Shown piece after piece: positions 53,122 through 63,506 of a stretch of 64,000 nucleotides of DNA. The position numbers and the translations under genes are program-made. The notes under the pieces were generated by a model. It did not search any database, was not told where the DNA came from, and saw nothing but the letters and a program-made list of their open reading frames with translations. Within the stretch, counting starts at the first letter, position 1, and each line of letters begins with the position of its first letter. Origin of the DNA: Dipteris shenzhenensis (lineage: Eukaryota; Polypodiophyta; Polypodiopsida; Gleicheniales); the NCBI GenBank assembly GCA_047967505.1, contig CM106540.1, one strand, 5' to 3'.

Positions 53122-54180
53122 ATGGCGAACCTTCTATAGCAGAATTGGGTCCTCCTACAGCAACTCGAAGAACATTCATCCCAGCCAGAAGAAAGCAAAA
53201 GACAGCTGGACCGAACAAAACAACGTATGGAGGAAAAAGAAGCAGAAAAGTCGCTGGAAGAGAGAGGAACCACAGATTTCAAAAAACTACTCGCCCAGGC
53301 AGAGAGGCAACAAAAGCTAGACCGAGAGGCGATGCTTCTCCAGCACAAACAGATGTTAGTCGCTATGCAAGCAAGTTTGAGCGCAACAGCGGTCACGGCC
53401 ACAGCTTCGTCATCGACAAAGGTAACACCACTCACTCGGTCCACTCCCAATTTTGTTAAGTATGATGGTAAGTGTGACCATTCCGCAATTTTGCAATTTA
53501 TTCATCAGTTTGTAGCTCATTTTGCGTTAGTGCGGATTCAAGATGAGCAAGACAAAGTCCCACCTCATAGCCCCTCATCTTACGGATGAGGCGGTGACCT
53601 GGTGGTAGCATTGGGCTAGTAAGCATACTGACCTAACAACGTTTAAGATGAATTTCGTTTGGGCAACGTTTGTGGCCGACCTCAAAGCCCGGTTTCTCAC
53701 CCCAATATATGCTTAACTTGGAGGATGAGTTCTCTCGTTTCTCCCAAAATGGCTTGCCTGTGTTGACATACAGTAACAAAGTCCCACCTCATAGCCCCTC
53801 ATCTTACGGATGAGGCGGTGACCTGGTGGTAGCATTGGGCTAGTAAGCATACTGACCTAACAACGTTTAAGATGAATTTCGTTTGGGCAACGTTTGTGGC
53901 CGACCTCAAAGCCCGGTTTCTCACCCCAATATATGCTTAACCTGGAGGATGAGTTCTCTCGTTTCTCCCAAAATGGCTTGCCTGTGTTGACATACAGTAA
54001 CAAGGTCATCACGCTGGCGCAGGAGTTGGACGTGACGGAGAGCGCCAAGATGAAGCACTTCATTTAAGGATTGGACACGAACATACGTTTTACAATTCGG
54101 AACTTCGACCCGCCGGATTACGAGCGGCGGGCGTTGACTCTCGCACAGAATCAAGAGATTGTATCTCGTATCTTTTGGCA
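53122..54180 (+). pseudogene. gag: Gypsy Gag fragment
   Basis: ATG at 53122 with a TAG at codon 6, then a Gln/Glu-rich coiled stretch (MEEKEAEKSLEERGTTDFKK, LAQAERQQKLDREAMLLQHK), STPNFVKYDGKCDHSAILQF and then the Gag core, ADLKARFLTPIYA, LEDEFSRFSQNGLPVLTYSN, KVITLAQELDVTESAKMKHF and IRFTIRNFDPPDYERRALTL. The core is interrupted by a 224-bp tandem duplication and stops. The frame ends at about 54160 where LINE sequence begins. No zinc knuckle, protease or pol follows. Confidence 0.75.
53552..53999 (+). repeat. 224-bp perfect-phase tandem duplication in Gag
   Basis: ACAAAGTCCCACCTCATAGC starts at 53552 and 53776. The two 224-bp units differ at one base that I can see (ATGCTTAACTTGG versus ATGCTTAACCTGG). 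The short similarity CAAAGTC/CAAGGTC at the joints suggests slippage or unequal exchange. Confidence 0.9.
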
Positions 54181-54184
54181 TTGC

Positions 54185-54936
54185 TCTGAGACATAATTTC
54201 TTGGGCATCCTTTGGCACAGATTGACAATGAGATTCTCTCGGGCTGTTTTTGGCAAGCATTTCTGGTTGTTTGGAATCTATCTAAGCGACAGGACTTTGA
54301 TTTGTTCTTTACTTGGGTTCGCTACAGGGCACTCTGGACTCTCTGGAAAGCTAGGAATCACAGAGTCTTTGGTGTAGATGGAAATCTTCTAGTTGGGATG
54401 GTCTCATGGTAAAAAATTTATTGGCTTTTCGGATTTTTTGAAATTGCCATTGCTGCAAATGATTAATACTACTTGGCACAATCAATATCTGCGAGATTCT
54501 TGGAAGAAAGAGTTGGTCAAACTTCTTCCCAAGAAGCACATTTGTGAGTCCTTAGCTGATTGGAGGCCCATTACTTTGATGTGAGTGATTTACAAGATCA
54601 TCATCAAAATGGTGGTTGATCGGATTAAGGAATACTTACATGATGGTCTGCATCCAGCTTAGTATGGCTTTATTCCAAGACGGCATATTACTGATAATAT
54701 TGCCAATGCTTTTGTTGGGATTGAGTATGCCAAGTACACGGAGCAGGATGTGCTTATCTTGCAGGTAGATATTGCAAAGACATTTGACACCATCCAATGG
54801 GACTTTATAGCTCAAACAATGCAGGCTTTGGAATTTGGTAAAAATTGCAGCATGTCATCTTCTGGCTTTATTAGGATAGCAAAGCTGCATGCTTTTGTCT
54901 GGAGATTTATCAGAGCCCTAGACACTTCGATGTTCA
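54185..54936 (+). pseudogene. LINE fragment: zf-RVT-like piece followed by RT N-terminal piece
   Basis: FLVVWNLSKRQDFDLFFTWV and RALWTLWKARNHRVFGVDGN resemble the C-terminal zf-RVT neighbourhood of LINE ORF2, while LPKKHICESLADWRPITLM (54520-54582), YGFIPRRHITDNIANAFVGI and EQDVLILQVDIAKTFDTIQW (54742-54801, motif A) belong to the RT N-terminal half. The order is unusual, so two LINE fragments may be joined. The frame ends after FIRALDTSMFSL. There is no YADD. Confidence 0.65.
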
Positions 54937-56894
54937 GTTTGCCAAGGGTGCTGCACCACCGACTGGAGCTGATGTGGCACCGACCAGGCCACGTGGCAGC
55001 CGACTGGCTGCTGATGTGTCACCGCTGAGCTGGCCCCTCTGCTGCGACTGTGCCTGCACCCTGTCCCTTCTGGCAGACTGCCTGGTAGTCCTACGTGGCA
55101 GCTGCTGATGTGGCTGCCTGCATGGGCTGGTGCTGAGCTGGCTGCCTGCGTGGCAGTCTAGCATGGCCACCGGCTGTGGATGCCCATCAGAGACATTGAT
55201 TGTGTAACGTGTCCATCTTGGACGGGAATATAAGTTTTTTTGGTTCTACATCTCTCTAGTGGATTGTCCATTTAGTTGCTGCACACATATGCTAAGTACA
55301 CATTAAGGAAAGAAGTTTTGGATTCCAATATATACCACTATGTGAGTTCCTAAGCTACATAACCCTTTCGCTCTAGGTTGAGGGACCTCTTCTGCTGCAT
55401 TGTTTCGCTCACTTGGATGCCAAGTGCAAGGATGCAATCTAGAATGGATCGAACTATTGGATTCCAATGTAGTGCCCCCTTATCAACAGCAACCGACGAT
55501 GTTAAAGGATACTTTTTGATGCATCCAAGCAAAGGCCAAGTAACACTTTTGGCTGAGCATCATAGAAGATTCGGTTAAGAAGTCCTCTGCTTTAACACAA
55601 CATCAACAGACATAGGTCAAATTTGAGCTTTCTGTACAAATACCCACACCCTTGTCTTATTTGTGAAATTCCTACTCAAGCCTAGACTTTCATGTAAAAG
55701 ACTAAATTTCAGAGACAATTCCTAATTCCAAGACTAAATCATGAAAGACAAAAACTACTAGAACTTTATTATCATAAGAAGCTTGCTAATACAAAAAACT
55801 GTACGCAATGTAAGAGAAGACCATAGAGATCGTCTGCATCTGTATTGGGCTTGTAGGAGGATCTGAATGTTTACAAAATGATAGTCGAAGAGTCCTACAC
55901 AGCTTGTCAAGTTCCACACACACCACCACAACAAGCCATTGAGTTATATGCATACAGTTGAGCCTTGGATGGTAGAGCACGAGATTCAGATTAACAGCAG
56001 CTGAGATCATAGCAGAGAATCAAGGTAATCATCAGTTATATCTCTGGAGAATATGGTGCCATGCAAGCTTCTGAGAGTGAGCAGGAATCGTGGCTGTGAT
56101 AGCCCTGAAATATTGTCCGCCAACATGCAGATTTGACCCTTTAGTGCTAGCCTTCATCATGGCTGAGTCTGCCCTTCACCTCCGGAGTGCCGACAGAAAC
56201 TTAGTACGAAGACTTTGTATAAATGGATGCTCAAGTATGTGTGGGTGTGTGGATTTGTATGTGTGAGAGCATATTGTTATACTATGGTCTACACCCACTG
56301 TTGGGCGCTGATGACGTCAGTGGGGATGTCATAGTAGCTAGTCCCTGCTATGCATGATGGAGTTCATGGTTTTCAACCTTGTGAGTGACTATCATGAATT
56401 GAAACTGCACTATGTTGTGTTTTTAGAGGATGAGTTTGGGAATGTTCCTGGATTCATCTAGGTATATGCAGATTTGACCCTTGTCCCATGTGAGGTTTGC
56501 CAACCAGCTCCAACATTACTGCCTTTAAGAGCTGGTTTTAAAGTCTTCGTGCTGGGTGGAAGATTCTAAAGTGTTTCTCAATCTACTGCCTATTTTGAAG
56601 TAGCTTTTCCCTTGCTGCTGTTGCTCTTCAAAGCTTGTTTACTTTATTTTGCAATAATGCACAAATAGCAATTAGTCTAGATACTGGATATTGGAATGAA
56701 GTATTGAGGGATCGGCGTGTTAGGGTAAAATGAGAATTTCCAAGAAATCATAACTAGTTTTTGGCTGAATTCGATGAGGTTCCAACGGTACACTGAAAGC
56801 AAAAATACATAGCTCTTTGGTTGCTTTTACCAAAAGGTTGGTGCTTTTTATGTTTTCAGTAAGGTCTAAGATGCCTGTACACGTTTTTTTGCAG
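54937..56894. other. Intron 1, right end: GTGGCA-rich stretch, then no recognisable element
   Basis: 54950-55170 is GC-rich with many GTGGCACC/GTGGCAGCC variants. The rest has only short frames. The last bases, GTACACGTTTTTTTGCAG, form a good pyrimidine tract and acceptor. Confidence 0.5.
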
Positions 56895-57722
56895 GGAATG
56901 TGCTATACTCTTCCTACTCCTGATGACCCTTTCAATGACCTTTATCTAAGGAGGTTAGGAAAGGGGAAAACAAGCAAGCTGCAAAAAGAGGAGGAGGAAC
57001 ATGTTCTTGAGGGGTCCAAAGATAAGGTCAACTCAACAAGTGAAATAGACAGGATACACAGTCATAAGGAAAAAAGGCAAAAACTATACAGAGGTGGTAA
57101 TGACAAAAATGTGTTGTCCAAAAATCCTATTGAAAGGTCAATGCATATGAAAACCATTTCTGGTTCTGTGAGACACATTCCAGGGTCTAGAGGTCAAGAG
57201 TCAAATGAACAAAGTGGAAGCCAGAGATTGAAACGAAAACAAATAGGAGTATTACCTAGCAAAGCTACTGTTGGCAGGCCAATAAATTTTGATAGTGTGC
57301 AACTAGATGAGAATCCACGTGGGCTGAAGACAGGAAAGGTCCTGTGGAGACCAAATATTGAAAGGTGTTTGAAAAAAGGTGAGGTATGGGTTGCCGAGGA
57401 AGGTGATGCATTTGAATCATCTTTGTGTGCCGCTCTCAATGTTGGTCTCCTAGCCAATTCAACAGGCACAACTTTTGATGACAAAGGATCTAGGGTTGAG
57501 AAAAAGAAGAGGATGATATGTAGCGCTTGGGATTGGAAATTCTGGGAGGCATGTGGAGCTGGTTTGGATGTAATTGCCACTGGAAGAGCCACCTCATTGT
57601 CATGCCAAGCGGATTACGTGCTAGCTGCTGCAGTGCACATTTCTGCAAAACGGGTCCAAAATACTATTTGCCAAAATCCAATTGTGCTCTTTATCTTAGA
57701 GTCCCAAGAGCAAACTGTGCAG
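56895..57722 (+). CDS. Exon 2 of the helicase-like host gene
   Basis: The exon is 828 bp (276 codons, phase 0 at both ends), from GMCYTLPTPDDPFNDLYLRR to ILESQEQTVQ, followed by a GTGAGT donor. The first 110 residues are Lys/Ser-rich and likely disordered. After residue 130 of the exon the segment GKVLWRPNIERCLKKGEVWV leads to the helicase-like core: WDWKFWEACGAGLDVIATGR at the place of the Q-motif/motif I and NPIVLFILESQEQTVQ at motif Ia. No AxxGxGKT Walker A is present there; the aligned residues read TGRATSL. The whole exon is free of stops, in contrast to every retroelement frame here, so it is likely under selection. Confidence 0.8.
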
Positions 57723-58444
57723 GTGAGTTTTGTTGAAAAATTTGCAGACTCTATCTCAATCAAGTATCTCAAAGCAATCCACATTTCTGTGTTTGTGTGC
57801 CATACCTTGTTTTGAACATGAAAGGGTTCCCACTCGTGCCACATTGGATATCAAATAGTTGCAAATTGGTGACCCTGTCTTTCTGCATACATACGTTTTT
57901 CATTCCTGAAAGTAATTTGATATTTGAAATCAGATACGTGTGCGCTGCTTGTTTAACCTTTAGTTTTGAACATAGGTAGATATGAGATACAGTTCCGTCT
58001 CATGCAACCTTGAATTAATATTTTGAGACAGATATGTTGCAAAGTTTTGAAAGCACCCCTGGGTGCTGTTCAAGGTGAAGGTGGTATTTCCAATCCCAAT
58101 GGAAGGAATTTTGTACTATAATGTGAACTATAATATGACGACATAAGTGTTGCTTTGCTTGCTAAGTATGTCTTCCTTTTGCTTTTCATAAAAGTTTTTG
58201 TTTACCTCTTTTTTCTTCTCTTTCATTTTCTCTTTTTTCTCTTTTATTTTCTTTGTAGATTTTTGATCTTTAGAACAACAAATTTTCTAAATTTGTATGA
58301 TTGGACTTATTCTAGTCTTACAAAGGTATATATTTTACCAGCACTTCTCAAAATCTTTGGTATAGTGTCAGTGAATCTGTCAGGTTTGGTGTCAAGCTGC
58401 ACAACAAATGGTGAGATCTTAAGCTGCTTTTTTATTCCTTTCAG
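57723..58444 (+). other. Intron 2 (722 bp)
   Basis: GTGAGT to TTCCTTTCAG. T-rich (58150-58270). No element is seen. Confidence 0.75.
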
Positions 58445-58536
58445 GTCAGAAACATTTGTAAACACTTAAAGCAAGCTTTAAGGATACATTCAGTTAGTTT
58501 GCACACAGGGACCTCTCTGCAGCATCAAGTTGAAGG
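58445..58536 (+). CDS. Exon 3 of the helicase-like host gene
   Basis: Thirty codons plus two bases: VRNICKHLKQALRIHSVSLH then TGTSLQHQVE and the first two bases of a Gly codon. Flanked by TTTCAG and GTGTGT. This corresponds to the stretch between motifs Ia and Ib of DEAD-box proteins, where family members have a similar VSLH-G-x-x-x-x-HQ segment. Ends in phase 2. Confidence 0.75.
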
Positions 58537-58682
58537 GTGTGTGCTTTCTTTCCTTGTTAGCATGCAAAATGCACTATTAGAACCGTTGTCCACTGTCCAC
58601 TTACCACGTAGAATGAAGTGTTGACTGAGTCACAAGCTTTAAAGAATTATCATTCCTATTGATTAAATTGTTTTCTTTTCAG
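58537..58682 (+). other. Intron 3 (146 bp)
   Basis: GTGTGT to TTTTCTTTTCAG, with a strong pyrimidine tract. Confidence 0.7.
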
Positions 58683-58782
58683 GTTGAGCTCGAGTTTACC
58701 TGAGATTCTGGTGGCGACTCCTGATAGACTTTGTGAATTACTTGCTGTAAAAGCAGTTTCCATCTCAAACGTCTCTTTCATG
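58683..58782 (+). CDS. Exon 4 of the helicase-like host gene, right end provisional
   Basis: One base completes the Gly codon, then LSSSLPEILVATPDRLCELL and AVKAVSISNVSFM. VATPDRL is helicase motif Ib (TPxR). The exon may end at ATG with the GC-type donor GCAAGT (58783), or run to CAG with GTTGCA (58804). The family normally continues with the motif II region, which I do not find. Either later exons lie outside the window or the 3' part has been lost to the copia insertion at 59130. Confidence 0.65.
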
Positions 58783-59130
58783 GCAAGTCACTTCACAGAT
58801 CAGGTTGCATTGTCTGCTTTGCGGTGTTTTTCCTGTCCCCAAGCTCTATGAACTCACAGGGCAGTTTATGCTTGCAAACTGATTGAGATCATAAGTATTG
58901 CTTTGCTTATTAAGTGGTTTTCTTTCTTTTCTTTTTTTGTGTTTCTAAAATTGTGCCTTATTTTAGAGAATCTTCCTCTCTCTCAGGTGCAGCCTTGACT
59001 TTGAGATCAGATGATGGTCCCATTGCTTCTTCCCTGAAGGCTTTAGTGATCTAGCTTGTTTTGTCAAATACTGAGATCAGGGATACTTGGCCCTTTTCAT
59101 TTGGAGATAGGAGCACGCTGCGGGCTGCCT
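58783..59130. other. Intron or post-exon region; possible short exon not supported
   Basis: A TCTCAG acceptor at 58986 is followed by a stretch reading SDDGPIASSLKALVI in one frame, but its phase does not fit exon 4 with either donor. Otherwise no features. Confidence 0.35.
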
Positions 59131-59700
59131 TATTTTACTTATGTCATACCCTGCCTGATCTGTAGTATGCCATTTCATAGTAAGCAGGTACATGCACAAG
59201 CACATCACACAGCATTGTCTGGCAGTGAAGCGGGTCTTCTGTTACTTGAAGTGTTCTATGGTGATTAGTCTTCACTGGTTTTGCATGCATTCACAGACAG
59301 TGATTGGGCAGGTTCTTACGACACGAGAGTGTCCCATAGTGGCAATTGTTTCATGCTTGGCTCTTTATGCATATATTATTCAGCACGAAGCAGCCTACAG
59401 TTGCTACTTTGAGTTGTGAAGCTGAGTATAGGGCAGCCTTCACAGCCACTGTAGAGTGGGACATGCCTTGCAAGGCACTTGCAGATCTTGATGTGAGCCA
59501 GGCATTCTCTACCATGATCTATACTGACAGCTAGAGTGCTTTGGCTCTTGCACGTAATCTTGTCTTTCATGCACATACGAAGCACATTGAGGTGCACTAT
59601 CATTATGTTCAAGAGCAATTGTCAACTGGAGATATACAGTTGTCCTACGTTCCCACGGACAATAACTTAGCAGATGTCTTCACGAAGGCTCTACCATGAC
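59131..59700 (+). pseudogene. pol: Copia RNase H remnant
   Basis: Fragments in three frames: HKHITQHCLAVKRVFCYLKC, TDSDWAGSYDTRVSHSGNCF, SCEAEYRAAFTATVEWDM, then VFHAHTKHIEVHYHYVQEQL and TDNNLADVFTKALP (about 59655-59697). These are the catalytic and C-terminal parts of copia RNase H. Several frameshifts. Confidence 0.8.
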
Positions 59701-59870
59701 CTAAGTTTGAATCTTTTCAGTAAGCTTCACTCTTGTTACCATTTGTCACGTGGTTTTGCTTCCTTGAACTATCATAAGTTGCTATATTCATCATATGTGC
59801 AACCATGATATAGCTTCCAGGTATATCTGAGATGTATCCAGGATACTTCAGCCATATCATGGAGGGGGTT

Positions 59871-60389
59871 TGTTGACACTTAGCCCTGGTATGGCCTTGT
59901 AGGTTAGTCAGGATATTTAGTCCTAGGACACTGGTCTAATGGGACAACTAGTACACTTAAGACATTTTAGTACTAAGTTGACTTTGGTTGACTTTGGGCC
60001 CTTATATTGGCCATCTTTTGTACTTTCTCATTATCCATTTGCAAATACATTTCACTTCCTTCAGCTTTTTGTCTCCTTGTATTCCAATTTCCTTCCATCG
60101 CTCCTAGCATCCTCATCTCTTGGATGTGCAGCCCACATCGCAGCCCATTTTGCTGCCCATGTGGCAGCCACATTCCTTGTGTTTTCTGTGTGTGCTTGCT
60201 GCCCACATGACAGCCCATGTACTATTGATGTGGCAGCCCCTTATATTGTATGTTCTGGGCAAGTTTGCTGCCCATGTGACAGCCAATGTGCTGCCCATGT
60301 CGCAGCCCTATCCTACTCTGATCCACCTCCCCCATGCTGTCCTCATATAGAGGCTCACAACCGGGAAGGTGACCATCTAATTTTCAACA
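59871..60389 (+). repeat. LTR of the copia 3' end (519 bp)
   Basis: TGTTGACACTTAGCC to TTTTCAACA, with matching inverse ends (TGTTGA/TCAACA). The middle (60120-60310) is rich in CCCATGTGGCAGCC variants. The last 55 bp (CCCCATGCTGTCCTCATA onward) resemble the ends of the LTRs at 53014 and 62323. Confidence 0.65.
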
Positions 60390-61269
60390 CTGTTGATGCA
60401 CCTATCCCTGTAGAACTCCAATCCACCACGTACCTTTAAGTAGGTCAAGTAGCTGCTCAAGGATGAGCTCTTTTTGTGCAATTCGCTCCATGTCTATGCG
60501 CTCTTCTATTGATAGTAGGTATGCACACTGTGGTGCCCTTAAATACCTGCTCTGTGAACTGCCCCAAGAAGGTCTCCTTTCATAGGGCACAAGGCCCACA
60601 ATAGATGGCCCTAGGATTTGGCCTGTAGTGATAAGAGGCATGCTATAAGAATTACATGGAGTACATGAGTACATGACTCTAAAGACTCTTAAATTTAAGA
60701 AGTGTAAGAGGAGAAGTATAACACTCAATACATCTTACAAGTATGAATACAATTGAGAGCTGATTTGTCACATATGATATGAATCATAACTCATCACATA
60801 AATTGAGAACATGAGTGTGGATGAGCATGAGAAGTTGAACATGGATGTGCATCAAGCATGAGATCACAACCTTGAACAATGGAGACACATTGTAGTGGTG
60901 CAGATGCGATGAAGAGAGTAGGTAGAGCTAGAGACACTAAGAGCATAAGAATATCAATGTATCGGCGGTGTGCATGCTTAGAAAGATTGGAAGTATGGAC
61001 TATGCAAGGTAGTACTTTGTTCTGGATTCTTATAACTAGCGATTACATCTTACCAACACCAATACCCTACCTCCCCTTCAAATCGCACCAACCCAACCCC
61101 CCACCCTCACTGAACCCTGCCTCCCCTTTTGTTTTTGGGCAACAAAAAAAGTATAATTTTATATTACTTTATCAAAAGATGCATATTTCTGTTCCATTAC
61201 ATTCCACCCTCTGGACGGGGGCATATAGAGAGAAAAACATATTCTTGTCACATTCCACCCTCTGCACGA
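60390..61269. other. No recognisable gene or element
   Basis: Short frames only. Two close copies of ACATTCCACCCTCTG-ACG are at about 61199 and 61249 (period 50 bp). Confidence 0.5.
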
Positions 61270-62323
61270 GGGGATATCAGTTGGAAATCGACCAATAGAG
61301 GGTACGCACAACTGAAGACAGAAAGAATAGCCTAGGAGCTCACATAGTGTGTGTGGGGAGTGGAATCACAAACTTCTTAAACTTATGTGCTTCATATATG
61401 TGCAGATCAGGAAGCCAGGTATAGAATCCACCAAAACAATATATTTCCGTCCAAAACTATGGACTCAACAAAAGAGATAGATCCAGGATCCCACCAACGT
61501 GTAGTCCTCTGATCTTACCAAAGGTCCTTCTCTATCTGCTAGTCTCTTCTAAAACCCTGAGTCTGCGTGCTCCACCTTGAGCGTATGTAGACTCTCCGTT
61601 CAGAGATCTCAGCTTTTTGCTGCCCTAGGAGACAGCCAAGTCCCAGCCCTAGTAGAGCTCAGTCTGCAGCCTCTATGGCACTCCTCTGCCCCCTGGAAGT
61701 AGACCTGAGGATATGAGTTCTGCTGGTCCTTCTGCTCCCACACTCGCTGGTGTGCTGGATGAGTGAATGCCCTGCAATGGGCTGCTTTTATAGGCCATCA
61801 AGGGGCCCTTGAAAATACTGACTGGTCTGCCATAAACTGGCCGACTCAGTCTGCCCTACAGCCGACTCAGCAGCTCCTTAAAAGCGGCCCTTCTGGGGCT
61901 GAAAACTAGGGGCCCTTGGCCCACAGAAGTAGGGCACTGGCCCTCACATCAAGGCAAGGGATCAGCCCCTAGGGCTGCCCTATATCAGGCCTGGTTGGCT
62001 GCCTCCAAGCAGCCCAATCTCTTGGCCGACCCATGTGCTGGTCTGTCCCGCCTCTGCTGCGCCCTCTTCTGGCTCCTTGATCTGCCCACACGTGTGCGCC
62101 TCTATCCCGTATTGATTACATCTGTTGACACCTCTCGTGAGCTCATATCCTTTTCTCTTAGGTCCCTGTTGTGCTGCCCTTTGCTCCGCCTTACGCTGTT
62201 GCAGGTCAGCCAGGTACCATTGTCCTCTCTTCTCCCTCTTCTGGGCATATGCTGCCCTAGGTCTTCCTCCCCCACGCTCTCCTCATTTGGGGGCTTACAG
62301 CTGGGGAGGTGCCCTTTACAACA
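61270..62323 (+). repeat. Long LTR of a gypsy element, second copy
   Basis: Colinear with 51830-53014, by eye 80-90% similar with indels. TTTTATAGGCC near 61788 is the TATA-like box. It ends CTCCTCATTTGGGGGCTTAC then CTTTACAACA at 62323. The following 460 bp contain no Gag. Confidence 0.65.
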
Positions 62324-62789
62324 CCCCCTCTCACCGACACATCTCGGCCCAATGCCAACACGTTGATGACGTTACCCCAACAACTTCCATGCTGAAACCC
62401 TCTGGCACAAGTTGGTGTCGATTCCGGTTTTTGGCTTTTCAAGTAGTGGCTCCTGCTCCTCCAGGTCTGGTCCTGCACAAGCAAACCATCCTATTACATA
62501 GGTCCATCCACGGTAGCACCTGATGGCATCACCACCTTCAATCACGTTCCCATGCTTGAACTTGAGTAATCTAGACGCCATGATCTTCCGGTTGTCCCCC
62601 TCATAATGAGTAAACAACCTGGAGTCTTCCAGGCACCATGCTCTAAAGGTTCAACCTGTCATGCTCTAAAGGTTCAACCCGTCCTTCCTTTGGTAAGGTC
62701 CGCAACAAAAGAACCATCTTGAGAAATGAAATCCCGGACCATGAACTCTCACTGAGTTCTCATGGAAGTACTCTTCTGGCTTCAATACA
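62324..62789. other. No recognisable gene; possible remains of gypsy internal DNA
   Basis: No coding motif. One short tandem phrase: CATGCTCTAAAGGTTCAACC twice at about 62637-62677. Confidence 0.5.
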
Positions 62790-63227
62790 CCTTGTCCATC
62801 ACCTCAGTTACGTGAGCAGTGGACCATCCACAATGCTTTCCATGTTAGCTTGTTGAAGCCTTTTCATGGAGAAGTGCCACAGGATATGCCAGTTGAAGAG
62901 CAACCTGAAGTTGATGAGCAAGATGAGGTCTTGATTCCTGAGCAGATTGTGACACATAAGGATCGGAAGGTTAATGGTAGAGTTGCCAGATGCTATCGAG
63001 TGAAGTGCAAGAATTATCCTACGAACCATGCGATCTGGATGGAAGAGAGTGAATCGGTAGATTCACCACAGGTTTTACAGCTCTACCTTGAGGCATTTGG
63101 TCTCAAGCCTACTATGGTAGTGACTCATGCCGGTTCAGCAGAGCACAGGTCTGGGGCATTACGAGATGCTCATGGGGGGGGTAGCACCTCCGCACCCACA
63201 GTGCAGAGAGGCTCACAGGATATCTAG
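62790..63227 (+). pseudogene. Gypsy integrase end with chromodomain-like tail
   Basis: VSLLKPFHGEVP-like start, then PEQIVTHKDRKVNGRVARCY, RVKCKNYPTNHAIWMEESES and VDSPQVLQLYLEAFGLKP. The pattern (I-x-x-x-x-x-R-K-x-x-G-x-x-x-x-x-Y-x-V-K-x-K-x-Y-P-x-x-x-x-x-W-x-E) is that of the chromodomain of plant chromovirus-type gypsy elements, which directs integration to particular chromatin. The frame is open from 62850 to 63227. RT and integrase core are absent. Confidence 0.75.
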
Positions 63228-63488
63228 AGGTCGCTTGGTGACACTGCGGTTTCACCCGATGCACTGATGCTGACAGTGTTTTTGCCATGAGACTTCTATG
63301 ATGAGTGATCATGACACTCCAGTTGGTTGATACACCGCCATACAGATGGATCTGCAGTCCTGTTGTATGTACATTGTATTTTTGGTACTTCATGTGATGG
63401 TGTACTATTGATTATGGGCTGTTTATGCCTATTGTGACACCCTTTTCTATTTGCTGTAATTTTGGGACAGCAAACAAGATAGTTTGCT

Positions 63489-63506
63489 GTTTCAAGAGGG
63501 GGGTAT
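63489..63506 (+). promoter_or_regulatory. Polypurine tract before a gypsy 3' LTR
   Basis: TTTCAAGAGGGGGGTA, immediately before TGTCACGGGACG. Confidence 0.7.

Larger units (their letters stand above)
38574..56894 (+). other. Intron 1 of the helicase-like gene (18.3 kb, retroelement-filled)
   Basis: Bounded by GTAATC at 38574 and TTTTTTTGCAG ending at 56894. It holds, left to right, about 1.4 kb without identified elements (38574-40004, with a 37-bp tandem pair at 38838-38911), an LTR fragment, a LINE, two plus-strand copia elements, an inverted copia fragment, a second LTR, a gypsy LTR-gag fragment, a second LINE fragment and about 1.95 kb without identified elements (54940-56894). Phase and motif continuity between the exons across this distance support that this is one intron and not two loci. 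Confidence 0.7.
59131..60389 (+). mobile_element. Copia 3' end: RNase H and LTR
   Basis: RNase H tail followed by a polypurine tract (CATGGAGGGGGTT, 59858-59870) and an LTR. Gag, integrase and RT are missing. It lies downstream of exon 4 in the same orientation as the host gene. Confidence 0.8.

Noticed and set aside
58987-59054. Exon 5 of the helicase-like gene (SDDGPIASSLKALVI)
   Set aside because: The acceptor exists but the phase does not fit either possible exon 4 donor, and a stop follows.
59939-60439. 166-codon plus-strand frame with Cys/Ala/His-rich repeats
   Set aside because: It follows the tandem-like CCCATGTGGCAGCC sequence inside an LTR and runs past its end; the composition is produced by the DNA repeat.
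61995-62523. Frames of 123 and 132 codons in the long LTR
   Set aside because: They overlap each other in different phases inside a non-coding LTR copy; the homologous region at 52300-53000 is not open in the same frames.
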